Made by a program: the position numbers and the translations under genes
In this document: in pieces, positions 42,963 through 52,900 of the stretch
Position numbering within the stretch: the first letter of the stretch is position 1
How the letters are laid out: the number at the start of each line of letters is the position of its first letter
The notes under the pieces: generated by a model
Told to the model about the DNA's origin: nothing
Seen by the model: only the letters and a program-made list of their open reading frames with translations
Database searches by the model: none
Origin: Verrucomicrobiota bacterium
Lineage (GTDB): Bacteria > Verrucomicrobiota > Verrucomicrobiia > Opitutales > UBA2995
Assembly: GCA_027622555.1 (NCBI GenBank)
Contig: JAQBYJ010000014.1
Coordinates: forward strand, 1-64,000
Length of the DNA: 64,000 nt
Direction: 5' to 3'

Positions 42963-44882
42963 ATGAAAAAACCCGTTTCTAATACATACCTCTCCGGACT
43001 TACCTGCATCCTGCTCTTGTGGATACCCTGTCTCTCCGCGCAAACCCTCACCGTCACCACGCCGATGCCGGCTCCGAACTGGGCTCTCCTGGAGAGGGAA
43101 GTTCTTAAGGCCAATACGGCATCGATCGAAGAATTCTGCCGGGTCTACCTGGACGAGCGGGGCTACCTGTTGCACACCCCGCGCAATTGCAGCCTGGACG
43201 GACCCGACGATGCCATTGAGACCTTTGCCAACATGACACTGCTTCCCGCGCTGGGAGCTTCGAAAAACATTTATCAGCTCTTTCTGAAAGGGCAGGAAGG
43301 ACACCTGCGGCAATACAAGGAAGTCACCTCGGTAACCACCAAGATCGCCCGGAATTCCGATTACTACAAAGATTTCCGTCGCCAGACCGACTGGTTTCAC
43401 CAGGGGGAAGGCCTGCGCGGCTTCTTCTTTCAGCCCCTGTTCGATCCTCAGGATGCCATTTTCCAGGAGCGCATCCGCCGCTTCGCCGGTTTTTACATGA
43501 ACGAGGATCCCCACGCCCCAAACTACGATCCGGAAGTGAAGATTATCCGGAGCATTTTCAACGGCAGTGACGGACCCCTCATCGGCATGGCCACCCAGGA
43601 GGATTGGATGGGCGACCCGGTGGAAGGCCGTTTTATCCTCAACCACACCAGCGGCGGTGAAATGTTCGACTTCATGGAAAACTACGAGCTGATGCTCTCC
43701 CACTTTGACGGCTTCGGCAACAGCACCGGCGACAATCCGCTCAACCTGGTTACCACCATTCTGGCCCTGAACGCCTACATGCTGGAACACGAACCGAAAT
43801 ACAAGGACTGGCTGCTGGAATACGTGAATGCCTGGAAGGAGCGTATCGAGCGGAACGGGGGCAATATTCCCTCCAACATCGGACTCGACGGCTCCATCGG
43901 GGGTGAGTTCGGCGGCAAATGGTACGGCGGGACCTATGGCTGGGATTTTTCATTCTGGGAACCGGCCTACAACAAGCAACAGTATCACAACAACGTGCAT
44001 CACGGGATGTGGCCCGGATTTGCCAACGCCCTGCTGCTGACCGGCGACCAGCGTTATATCGACGTCCTGCGGCGTCAGATGGACAATCTGTATGCCGAAA
44101 AGAAAGTGGAAAACGGCCAAACCCTGATCCCGCGTCAATACGGCATCGGTTACGACAAGACCAGGCCGCTCAAAGGCCCGCTGCCCGAAGGCCACATGTG
44201 GGATCTGGAACACGAACGGGGCAAGGAGCCGAAGTGGTATCATTACGTGCCGGAAAGCTACTGGACGCCGCGCATGACCGAAATTTACCTCTGGTCGATG
44301 AACCGCAAGGATCTGGAGCGCATTCCGAAAAAAGGCTGGATTGGTTTTCTGGAAGGCGAGGAACCGGACTACCCGGAACAGGCGCTACGCAGACAGTTGT
44401 CCATTATCCGCGAAAGCATGGAAGAATTGCGTAATGATCCCACCACCGCAGATACCCGGCTGGCTGACTGGCCTGCCCAGTACAATCCTCTGGAACCGAT
44501 GATGGAACTCAACCGCCTGATGCAGGGCGGCTACATCGCCGCGAAGATGTATGTGCTGCACTGCCGCGTGCGTTATTTCGATCCGGCAGGGTATCGTGCC
44601 GGGCTGCCCGAAGACGTGGCCTCCCTGGTCACGGGCATGCACGAGGACTGGACCAAGGTCACGCTGGTTAACATCAACCAAGTGGAAGCCCGCGACGTGG
44701 TTTTGCAAACCGGTGGATATGGAGAACACCAGTGTACGCGCGTCGAAACCGGGGAAACATCCCTGGCGGTTAATAACAACCATTTCGTGGTGCGCCTGGA
44801 ACCTGGGGCCGGCGCTGAGCTAACCATCTACCACGATCGTTACACCAACCAACCTACGCTGAAATTCCCCTGGCACCATTGA
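42963..44882 (+). CDS. secreted protein, possible alpha-barrel glycoside-active protein
   Basis: A 639-residue protein from the ATG at 42963 with a signal peptide (about 1-27, ending LSAQTL). The central part, with LNLVTTILALNAYMLEHEPKYKDWLLEYVNAWKERI, GWDFSFWEPAYNKQQYHNNVHHGMWPGFANALLLTGDQRY and PRMTEIYLWSMNRKDLERI, has the helix-pair rhythm of (alpha/alpha)6 barrel enzymes or lyases. The C-terminus (about 560-639) looks like a beta-sandwich. No catalytic motif is certain. Base composition is clearly more GC-rich than its neighbours, with strong G/C third positions, suggesting transfer. It lies next to the sulfatase cluster and may act on the same glycan. Confidence 0.6.
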   Translation: MKKPVSNTYLSGLTCILLLWIPCLSAQTLTVTTPMPAPNWALLEREVLKANTASIEEFCRVYLDERGYLLHTPRNCSLDGPDDAIETFANMTLLPALGASKNIYQLFLKGQEGHLRQYKEVTSVTTKIARNSDYYKDFRRQTDWFHQGEGLRGFFFQPLFDPQDAIFQERIRRFAGFYMNEDPHAPNYDPEVKIIRSIFNGSDGPLIGMATQEDWMGDPVEGRFILNHTSGGEMFDFMENYELMLSHFDGFGNSTGDNPLNLVTTILALNAYMLEHEPKYKDWLLEYVNAWKERIERNGGNIPSNIGLDGSIGGEFGGKWYGGTYGWDFSFWEPAYNKQQYHNNVHHGMWPGFANALLLTGDQRYIDVLRRQMDNLYAEKKVENGQTLIPRQYGIGYDKTRPLKGPLPEGHMWDLEHERGKEPKWYHYVPESYWTPRMTEIYLWSMNRKDLERIPKKGWIGFLEGEEPDYPEQALRRQLSIIRESMEELRNDPTTADTRLADWPAQYNPLEPMMELNRLMQGGYIAAKMYVLHCRVRYFDPAGYRAGLPEDVASLVTGMHEDWTKVTLVNINQVEARDVVLQTGGYGEHQCTRVETGETSLAVNNNHFVVRLEPGAGAELTIYHDRYTNQPTLKFPWHH

Positions 44883-44995
44883 CCCTTTCCGGCTAAAAAA
44901 CCACACAAAGTGAGCTGATGCAGAAGGTCCCGTTCCATCCTTCGCCATAGCTGTGGATTCCTGAGGAAAGCTACTCCTGCAAATAAGGTAAAAAC

Positions 44996-46417
44996 TCAAA
45001 TTCTCGGATAGGGAATCTGCGAGCCGGTTTCCGCCTGCAACGCCTTGAGTTTGGCGAGCAGTTCCGCTGTTTTTTCCGGACGTGTTTTGGAAAGATCGTT
45101 GGTTTCGCCGATGTCGTCCTTGAGGTTATACAGCTCCACCTTTTCGTATTCGTAAAATTGAATGAGCTTCCAATCTCCGTCCCGGATGGCAGCGCCCGGC
45201 GTCCAGGTTGACCCATGATAATGGGGGTAGTGCCAGAAGAGGGAGCGGTCCTTAACCGACTTTCCGTCTATCAAAGGTTTGAGGCTGATGCCGTCCCTGT
45301 GTAGTTCCGGTCGTGCAGGAAGTCCGGCCAGGTCGAGTAAGGTGGGAAAGAAATCCATGCTGATAGCTGGTGTATCAATGGTTTTATTGGAGGTCTTTAT
45401 TCCTGGTGCGCGAATGATTAGCGGTACTCGAATTCCGCCTTCGTAACACCAGCCCTTGCCAGCTCGTAGTGGAACGTCTGAGGTAGGGCCTGGTCTCGCC
45501 AAAGTGGATAATCCTCCGTTGTCCGAAGAGAATAGGATGATGGTGTCGTCTTCGAGGTTCATCGCCTTAACCGCGTCGAGGATTCGTCCCACACTGTTAT
45601 CGAGTGCTTTCATCATCGCGGCGTATTTATGATCCGATTGGTTGAGCCTGGTAACTCCCATGTGCTCCTGGCGTGTGACGATTTCACCGCCATTGGGAAG
45701 ACCCTTCTTCTTCTCTTCGAAATAGTCATCGTATTCGTCCCATCCCTGGATCGGTGTGTGGACGGTATAGTAAGCCATATACATGAGAAATGGTTTTTCG
45801 GCATCGCGCGTTTCGAGGAATTCGATGCATTCGTTGGTCAAGCGATCCGTGAGGTAGCGGTCATCGGGTTTATCTTCCAATTGAGGATTGTTGAAGGGTG
45901 CATAATAGCCTCCAGGAGGACTGCCCCTGTCGTGGCCGCCCTTGTTGATGTCAAATCCCTGGTCTTGTGGATAATGGCCCTCGTCGCCCAAATGCCATTT
46001 GCCTGCATAGAAGGTTTGGTAGCCGTGTTCTTTGAGTGCTTCCGCAAGGGTGACTTCTTCAAGTGCCAGGTTGTAACGATCTTCCGGAGTTACAAGCCGT
46101 GCATCGGGTTCTTCCTTTCCGGGAATCCAATCGGTGATGTTCACACGAGAGGGATACTTGCCCGTCATGATGGCTGCGCGGGTAGGGGAGCAAACAGGGT
46201 TGGGGGTATACGCGTTGGTGAAGCGAGCTGACTCTTTGGCGAAGGCGTCGATTCGTGGAGATTCATAGAAGGTGCTTCCGTAACAGCCGAGGTCCGCCCA
46301 GCCGAGGTCATCAACTAATAGTACGATAACATTTTTAGGAGTGCTTGCCTCTTTTTGCTTGTTACAGCCTGTGAAGCCTAATGAGAGCGCTAGTATGAGA
46401 ATGGTGAAATATTTCAT
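44996..46417 (-). CDS. sulfatase (lipoprotein)
   Basis: A 473-residue sulfatase of the Cys type. The N-terminus is a lipoprotein signal (MKYFTILILALSLGFTGC, lipobox Cys18). The metal site NVIVLLVDDLGWADLG (about 30-45), the formylglycine motif CSPTRAAIMTGKYPSR (about 75-90), KWHLGDEGHYPQ and FSSDNGG are visible. The Cys must be converted to formylglycine by a maturase not present here. The specific sulfate ester cannot be told. It lies 7 bases downstream of another sulfatase gene on the same strand, forming an operon. Confidence 0.93.
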   Translation of the reverse strand: MKYFTILILALSLGFTGCNKQKEASTPKNVIVLLVDDLGWADLGCYGSTFYESPRIDAFAKESARFTNAYTPNPVCSPTRAAIMTGKYPSRVNITDWIPGKEEPDARLVTPEDRYNLALEEVTLAEALKEHGYQTFYAGKWHLGDEGHYPQDQGFDINKGGHDRGSPPGGYYAPFNNPQLEDKPDDRYLTDRLTNECIEFLETRDAEKPFLMYMAYYTVHTPIQGWDEYDDYFEEKKKGLPNGGEIVTRQEHMGVTRLNQSDHKYAAMMKALDNSVGRILDAVKAMNLEDDTIILFSSDNGGLSTLARPGPTSDVPLRAGKGWCYEGGIRVPLIIRAPGIKTSNKTIDTPAISMDFFPTLLDLAGLPARPELHRDGISLKPLIDGKSVKDRSLFWHYPHYHGSTWTPGAAIRDGDWKLIQFYEYEKVELYNLKDDIGETNDLSKTRPEKTAELLAKLKALQAETGSQIPYPRI

Positions 46418-46424
46418 ATTGGGA

Positions 46425-47894
46425 TTATCTTCCGTTGTTGTTTAAACTTTTGATCAAGAAATCGGCTGCCAAAACTGGATGGTATTCAGGATTGGGATCT
46501 GTGGGAACCTGGGCGTTTACACGGTTGCGCCAGGCTTTCAATTCTTCATAGAGCTCCTTCGCCACCTTGGGATGAGATTTTATAACGTTGTTGGTTTCTC
46601 CGAGATCCGTGGCGAGGTTGTAGAGTTCCAGGGCTCCGTCCTCAAAGTATTCGTGGAGTTTCCAGTCCCCCTTCCTGATTATAGAACCGGGTCGTGTTCT
46701 GAAAAGAGGATCTCGTCCGTCATCCTTGTTGGGATGGTAAGTTTGCAGATAAATAGGGAAATGAAAATACAAAGAGCGTTCCGGCATTTTCCCTTTGCCC
46801 AACAGTACGGGAGAAAAATCGATACCGTCCAACGGTTGATTTGGTAAACTTGCTCCCAAGAGAGTGGCGAATGTTGGCATCCAATCCACAAAGGTGACTT
46901 GTGCATCTGATTGGGTGCCCGGTTGAATATGTCCTGGCCAGGATACCGTCATAGGAACCCGGATACCGCCTTCGTAATAGGATCCTTTTCCTGCGCGTAA
47001 GGGGTCCTGAGGTGCGATCGCACGAATACCTCCATTGTCTGAGGAAAAGACGATTAAGGTGTCTTTCTTTAAGTCTTCACTTTCGAGGTAGCTGAGGACG
47101 CGTCCGATTTGAGTGTCCATATTATCCACCATCCCTGCATAAACCGGATTGTCGACACCACCTTGAGGTCCTTTCTTTTCGTACTTTTCTATCAACTCGG
47201 GTTTAGCCTGCAAGGGCGTGTGGACGGCGTAGTAGGGGAGGTAGAGAAAGAAAGGCCGATTCCTGTCTCTTTCTTCAAGCCATCCTAATGCCTCAGTGGT
47301 AATCCGGTCGGTCAGGTATTCGCCATCAGGTCCGCTTTCGAGGAATGGATTTTCCCAGGGTGCGAAGTAGCCTCCTTTCGGACTTCCCACTGTCCAGCCA
47401 CCAATGTTGCGGTCGAACCCCTGGGTGCGCGAGTCGTCGCCCAAGTGCCATTTTCCTGCCTGACAGGTTTGATAGCCCAGCCCACGCAGTACCTCTGCGA
47501 GCGTTACGGCTTCGTCGTAAAGGTGGTCGACGTTTTTTGTAGGTATCAGTTTTCTGGTGACCGCGTTTCCCCTGTCCGATGGACTCACCGTGTAAATGCC
47601 GTGTCGTGGTGAAGCTTGTCCCGACATGAGGCAGGCTCTCGATGGTGCGCAATTTGCAGCCCCTGCATAGGCTTGGGTAAAGACCATGCTTTGTGCAGCC
47701 AATTTATCAAGATTCGGCGTCTCAAAATAAGTAGACCCCATAAAGCCTGTATCCTTCCAGCCGAGGTCGTCGGCCAGTATGAACAAGACGTTTGGCTTCG
47801 ACGAGCTCACCACAGGTGGCCGTTCTTGGCCGCTAAGACCTACTAAGGTTGAACAGATTAAGAGAAGTGAAAGGAATCGGGTCATAAATCTCAT
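46425..47894 (-). CDS. sulfatase (secreted)
   Basis: A 489-residue sulfatase when started at the ATG at 47894 (another ATG lies at 47885; the longest frame begins at 47951). A signal peptide (TRFLSLLLICSTLVGLSG) precedes NVLFILADDLGWKDTGFMG, the formylglycine motif CAPSRACLMSGQASPRHG, KWHLGDD and IVFSSDNGG. Family-typical metal residues are present. First gene of a two-sulfatase operon; the substrate is probably a sulfated polysaccharide or small ester. The divergent third sulfatase begins 167 bases away. Confidence 0.92.
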   Translation of the reverse strand: MRFMTRFLSLLLICSTLVGLSGQERPPVVSSSKPNVLFILADDLGWKDTGFMGSTYFETPNLDKLAAQSMVFTQAYAGAANCAPSRACLMSGQASPRHGIYTVSPSDRGNAVTRKLIPTKNVDHLYDEAVTLAEVLRGLGYQTCQAGKWHLGDDSRTQGFDRNIGGWTVGSPKGGYFAPWENPFLESGPDGEYLTDRITTEALGWLEERDRNRPFFLYLPYYAVHTPLQAKPELIEKYEKKGPQGGVDNPVYAGMVDNMDTQIGRVLSYLESEDLKKDTLIVFSSDNGGIRAIAPQDPLRAGKGSYYEGGIRVPMTVSWPGHIQPGTQSDAQVTFVDWMPTFATLLGASLPNQPLDGIDFSPVLLGKGKMPERSLYFHFPIYLQTYHPNKDDGRDPLFRTRPGSIIRKGDWKLHEYFEDGALELYNLATDLGETNNVIKSHPKVAKELYEELKAWRNRVNAQVPTDPNPEYHPVLAADFLIKSLNNNGR

Positions 47895-48060
47895 AGGGTA
47901 ATTGAGTCGTTTCGGAAAAGCTCCGAATCGAAGACGAATATGCAAAAGCAACCAGAATTTAAAAGCAGATACAAGCCTGTCGAGAATTCAGCGAATTATT
48001 AAACCAAATTTGTTGGCGGAGGGTTGACTCGTTTCTTGGAGCCGGATTCGCTCTGTCCTC

Positions 48061-49518
48061 ATGTTCAATCGTTTACCCTATAGTTTGTTGCTGCTTTGCG
48101 CGGTATTTTTTTTCGTGGGTTGTTCGCCCAGCTCCGACCTCGCCGAGAGTCGACCGACCAATATAATCTATATTTTAGCGGACGATCTCGGTTACGGTGA
48201 TTTGAGCAGCTGGGGCCAGACGCATTTCAAGACGCCGAATCTGGATGCGTTGGGAGCTAGCGGCATGCGTTTTACCAGGCACTATTCTGGAAGTACCGTT
48301 TGTGCGCCGTCACGCTCCTGTCTTATGACGGGGCTGCACACCGGGCATACACCCATCCGCGGAAATAAAGAAATTCAACCGGAAGGGCAGGAACCTTTAC
48401 CTGACGAGACGGTGACTCTGGCAGAAGTTCTTAAAGAACAAGGCTATGCCACAGGTGCCTTTGGTAAATGGGGACTTGGTTTCCCCGGAAGTGAAGGGGA
48501 TCCAATAAAGCAGGGCTTTGATGAATTTTTCGGCTATAACTGTCAGCGCTTCGCCCATAATTATTATCCGTATCATCTATGGCATAATGAGCAGCGGGTT
48601 GAACTGACGGAAAATACAGGAACTGCCGAAGGTGTTTACGCGCCGGTATTGATTCAGGAAAAAACACTCGAGTTTATTGAAGCAAACAAGGATCAGCCTT
48701 TTTTCTGTTATGTGCCTCATGTGGTGCCACACGCCGAAATGTTTGCTCCTGAGGAATACATGGCTCGTTTTCGCGGAAAATTTCCTCCAGAAAAATCGTA
48801 CGAAGGGGCCGATGAAGGCCACCCGATGTATCGCGTGGGTTCCTACGGTTCACAAAAAGAAGGACATGCGGCTTTTGCCGCCATGGTTACCATGCTCGAT
48901 GAGCACGTGGGTCAAATTGTTGCCAAGGTCAAAGAGCTGGGGCTGGAGGAGAACACCCTCATTATTTTCACATCAGACAACGGACCACACCAGGAGGCCG
49001 GCCACGACCCCGCCTATTTCAACAGCAATGGTGGATTGCGTGGTGTTAAGCGCGATCTTTACGAAGGCGGAATTCGCGTGCCGATGATTGCCAGCTGGAA
49101 AGGAGTGGTTGAAGCAGGGTCAGAATCGGATCACAAATCTGCTTTCTGGGATGTATTCCCGACCGTGGCTGAGGTAGCTGGAGTTGCTTCACCTGCATCA
49201 ATCGATGGCATCTCATTTCTGCCAACCCTGACCGGAAATGGCGAGCAATTTGAACATGAATACTTGTACTGGGAGTTCCACGAAAGAGGCGGTCGTCAGG
49301 GGATTCTAAAAGGTAATTGGAAGGGCGTGAAGTACGACATAGACAAAGTCCCACGTGCGGCTTTGGAGCTTTATGATTTGTCCAAGGATCCGTATGAGCA
49401 AACCAATGTGGCCGCTCGTTTTCCAAAGGTGATCGCTGAACTCGAATCTTTAATGAAGGAAGCTAACACGCCTTCACCCATAGAGAAATTCAATTTCTCA
49501 CCTCCGTCTGGAGAATAG
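48061..49518 (+). CDS. sulfatase (lipoprotein)
   Basis: A 485-residue arylsulfatase-like protein with a lipoprotein signal (LLLLCAVFFFVGC, lipobox Cys21), NIIYILADDLGYGDLSSWG, the formylglycine motif CAPSRSCLMTGLHTGHTP (about 81-98), KWGLGFPGSEG and IIFTSDNGPH. It ends KFNFSPPSGE. It is transcribed divergently from the other two, from a shared 100-170-base promoter region. Three sulfatases of different subtypes suggest stepwise desulfation of one glycan. Confidence 0.93.
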   Translation: MFNRLPYSLLLLCAVFFFVGCSPSSDLAESRPTNIIYILADDLGYGDLSSWGQTHFKTPNLDALGASGMRFTRHYSGSTVCAPSRSCLMTGLHTGHTPIRGNKEIQPEGQEPLPDETVTLAEVLKEQGYATGAFGKWGLGFPGSEGDPIKQGFDEFFGYNCQRFAHNYYPYHLWHNEQRVELTENTGTAEGVYAPVLIQEKTLEFIEANKDQPFFCYVPHVVPHAEMFAPEEYMARFRGKFPPEKSYEGADEGHPMYRVGSYGSQKEGHAAFAAMVTMLDEHVGQIVAKVKELGLEENTLIIFTSDNGPHQEAGHDPAYFNSNGGLRGVKRDLYEGGIRVPMIASWKGVVEAGSESDHKSAFWDVFPTVAEVAGVASPASIDGISFLPTLTGNGEQFEHEYLYWEFHERGGRQGILKGNWKGVKYDIDKVPRAALELYDLSKDPYEQTNVAARFPKVIAELESLMKEANTPSPIEKFNFSPPSGE

Positions 49519-49960
49519 AACTCGGCAGCCTACCCCCTGGAAAGAATCGGATTCGACCTGCCACCCCTTCAAAGGGATCAAAACAACTATGATTCTGTAC
49601 CCATTATTCTGTTAAAAAAAGAGACAGAATCATTGTTAACAAAATCATAGGGTTGGATTTTTGATCCGCCGCAAAATGGGGTATAAAGATCTGGTTAGGA
49701 AGTCTGTGCTGTATTTTACTGCACTTCTTTCCAGTCTTGAGCACAAACAATTTTCTTCAGTCCGCCAACGTGTTTTGCCATTGCCCTTAGGCGACGGATG
49801 GAAACCGCGATTCGTGAATCCCGGCTTCCCGACTAAAGTCGGTCCTACATTTGTTTTGGATGAATATTACCCACTCAGAAGGAATCGGCTCCTTGTCTAA
49901 ATTATGGGAAAGCTCTCAGATTGACTTCCACGAAATCGACCAAAACTCTATTCAGCTGAT
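49519..49960. other. intergenic with hairpins
   Basis: No gene recognised. It contains a 10-base perfect inverted repeat, ATGATTCTGT (49589-49598) / ACAGAATCAT (49624-49633), with an inner ATTCTGT (49606-49612) as an alternative partner to ACAGAAT. It also carries a REP-like element at 49829-49849. Confidence 0.6.
49829..49849. repeat. REP-like element (TCCTACA type)
   Basis: CCGACT-AA-AGTCGG (49829-49842) followed by TCCTACA. It has the same layout as the units at 33.05-33.11 kb but a different stem sequence, paired in each case. Confidence 0.7.
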
Positions 49961-52900
49961 ATGCGCCTTAGTACACGTTTCTCTCTCTCGTTTCTTTTAA
50001 TAATAATTTTGTCTTCAGTGGTTTGGCTTCGATTCCAGCCGGTAGTGGAGCAGCAGGATTCTGCTTCAAACCAATCGGTTGAAAGCGTTGCCCGAAACAC
50101 TGATTCAACACCGGCAGCAGGCTTAGCGATCGATACTAAAGAAATCCTGGATTTTCAGTCTTGGATGTCTGAATTTCGTGGAGGTAATCGAGAGGACGGA
50201 TTCTTGCAGCAAGGGTTGCAAATCGCCGAGGCACGGCGGTCTCCCATGCTTCAATTAATTCAAACCAATAGTGCTGCCGCATTGGGAGCCGCCATAGGCT
50301 ATGCTGATTATGCTGCGCTGCCCCAAAACATTAAGGCTATGGTTGAAGAACCGTTTACTACAACGGGCGATGTTCAAGTAACTGCCATTTGTGACCATGA
50401 GGACCATACCCCTCAATATCATGTGAGTGTTTACCTCGAGGATAAAACTCGGCTTCGAATTGGAGACGAGTACGAGGCTCGTACCGGTCTCTCCAAATTG
50501 GATGTCCCCATCCAGGGAATAGAGTTGGATGGTTGGGCAGTTCTCGATTCCAAAGTATTTGATGTCGTGGACGGGGAAGATGCAGATTGGGCTCACGAAA
50601 CCTTACCCATCGGGAATCCGGATCCTGAGTTGGACTTCTTAACCGGAGAGGAGCTTGGACCAAACCCGGTTACCACGGTAGCCGGTGGATTTGTTTTCTT
50701 TTTCTCAAATGAAGAGACTTTGGCTGAGTTGGAGCAATTGGTGCATGGGTTTGATCAGTTGCCTGGAAAATATACAGGAAGTTCGGTCATCTATTCAGAG
50801 GAGGTTCAGAATGTTCAGGCAAAAGGATTTCCAATTAAACAAATTCAGGATAGTCAATTGCAACTCTCCATAAACGATACGACCGGGGATAAAACCTCGC
50901 TGTTTATCCGGGTCGTTTTCTCGGACAAACCCGATGCTCCGATCAGCAAGTCGGATTTGGAAACTCAGATTAATGGACCTGTTTCGGATGCACTTGTGAA
51001 TTACTCCTACGACCAAACGTCGATGACGGCGACCGTTACAGAGGCGATTTATGAGGTGAGCATGGTTAGTACGGAATATGCCTTCACTGGAGGTGGTGAT
51101 AGTGTCGATGAGTCGGATCTGTTCGATGAGGCTGTCGCATTATATCAGGTAGATGTACCCGGAGATCCGTATAATACTTATGATATCGTAGGGGTTGTTT
51201 TCCCAAAAATTGATGGAGTAGGCTGGGCTGGGCTGGGAACCGTCGGTGGCGCCGATTCTCGCCACTGGCTGAATGGCGTAGCCAGCTCGGAAACGATCAT
51301 CCATGAGTTTGGCCATAATTATGGACTCAGTCATTCAAACTACTGGGTATTTAACAGCACAAATACTGCCTCTACTAACCCAGTCGATACCTCTGGGGCG
51401 AATGAAGAATACGGCGACTTCTGGGATGTTATGGGTGATGGAGATTCCACACGTGGGCACTTCCATATGGCTGCGAAGCGTTATCTAAGTTGGTTGGGGG
51501 AAAGTCAGGTTGAAACCATCGACAGTGATGGGACATATGAACGCACAATTTTTCGCTTCGACCATGAGAACGCCAAGTCTGACGGATTGCAGGGCCTGGA
51601 AATCAAAAAAACCAACAACGAAAATTACTGGGTAGGTTTCCGTCGAGCTTTTGAATCGAACGCCAATTATTATCGAGGGGCATACATTTTGTGGGAGCGA
51701 CCTCCATCCGGGACTGATAGAAACCAGGGTTGGATTATTGATACAACTCCCGGGTCGGAAGGGGAACGTCAGGATGCTGGGATTTCTCTCGGTCGGACCT
51801 ATTCAGATACGACAGCTCAAGTGCACATCACCCCCATCGCGGTCGGTGGTAGTTCACCAAATGAGTATCTGGATGTCGTGGTAAATGTAGGGGCCTTCAC
51901 TGGAAATAGTGCCCCAACCGTTTCGATCACCGCGCCGGCTACTGGAGATGCGCGAGCTTCTATCGCTTTTTCTGCCACGGGTAACGACACCAATGGCGAT
52001 ACCCTTGCCTATTCCTGGGATCTCGGAAATGGAGAAGTATACGAAAGTTCCGATTCTATCAACGCGTCTTTTACGGTAGGAGGTACTTATACGGTATCAG
52101 TCACTGTAAGTGATATGAAGGGCGGAACCATGACAGCCTCTGAGCAGATTACCATTTCAGATCCATTGAACACCTGGACAGACCGAAGCTTTGGCTCTAC
52201 AAAAGATATGTTTTCTCTGGCCAAAAATGGCACTCATGTTGTGGCTGGTGGGAAGTCGACTCTACTCCGATCGACTGACGGTGAGACATGGACCAATGTG
52301 AGCCCAAGCGGTATGTTAAATGTTTCCATTAACAGTATTTGCTGGACCGGGTCCGAGTTTGTGGCCGTTGGCCAAGACTATGACTTCGATGTGAATGGAT
52401 GGCAGGGCGTGATTTACACTTCGTCGGATGGCGAGACCTGGACTCGAGATTTTGAGGCTTCAGCGTTGGCAGGAGGGGCCAGTAACGGGTTTGTAGATGT
52501 TGCCTGCAATGAAGAAGGCAGCTTGATCATTCTGGTCGGAGACCGAGACCTGGTATACAAGCAGGAAGATGGAGGCGACTGGACCGCAGTGGATCTTGGA
52601 TTGAGTGTTTCCACAAGACTGGGTATAGGATTCGGCGGAGGCGTATTTGTGGTCGGTGGGTTCGATTTCACCAATCAACTGGAAGGACTGTACCTATTCC
52701 GTACTTCCGATGGAGTTAATTGGACGGATCTGGAAGACAATAGCGATCTGAACTCGAATGCCGGGTTAGATACGATTGCCCACTTTAATGACATCTTTAT
52801 CGGGAGCGGATTCAACTCCCGAGTCGTATTTTCAGAAAATGGTGGCATCAGTTGGCAGACTTTACAGCAAGGAAACCGACACGATGTGCACGCCTTTGGA

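Noticed and set aside
42942-43790. Long minus-strand frame opposite the GC-rich secreted protein
   Set aside because: An effect of high GC content on stop frequency; residues show no family pattern.
45629-46231. 200-residue plus-strand frame opposite a sulfatase
   Set aside because: The sulfatase on the other strand has complete catalytic motifs, so this is a shadow.
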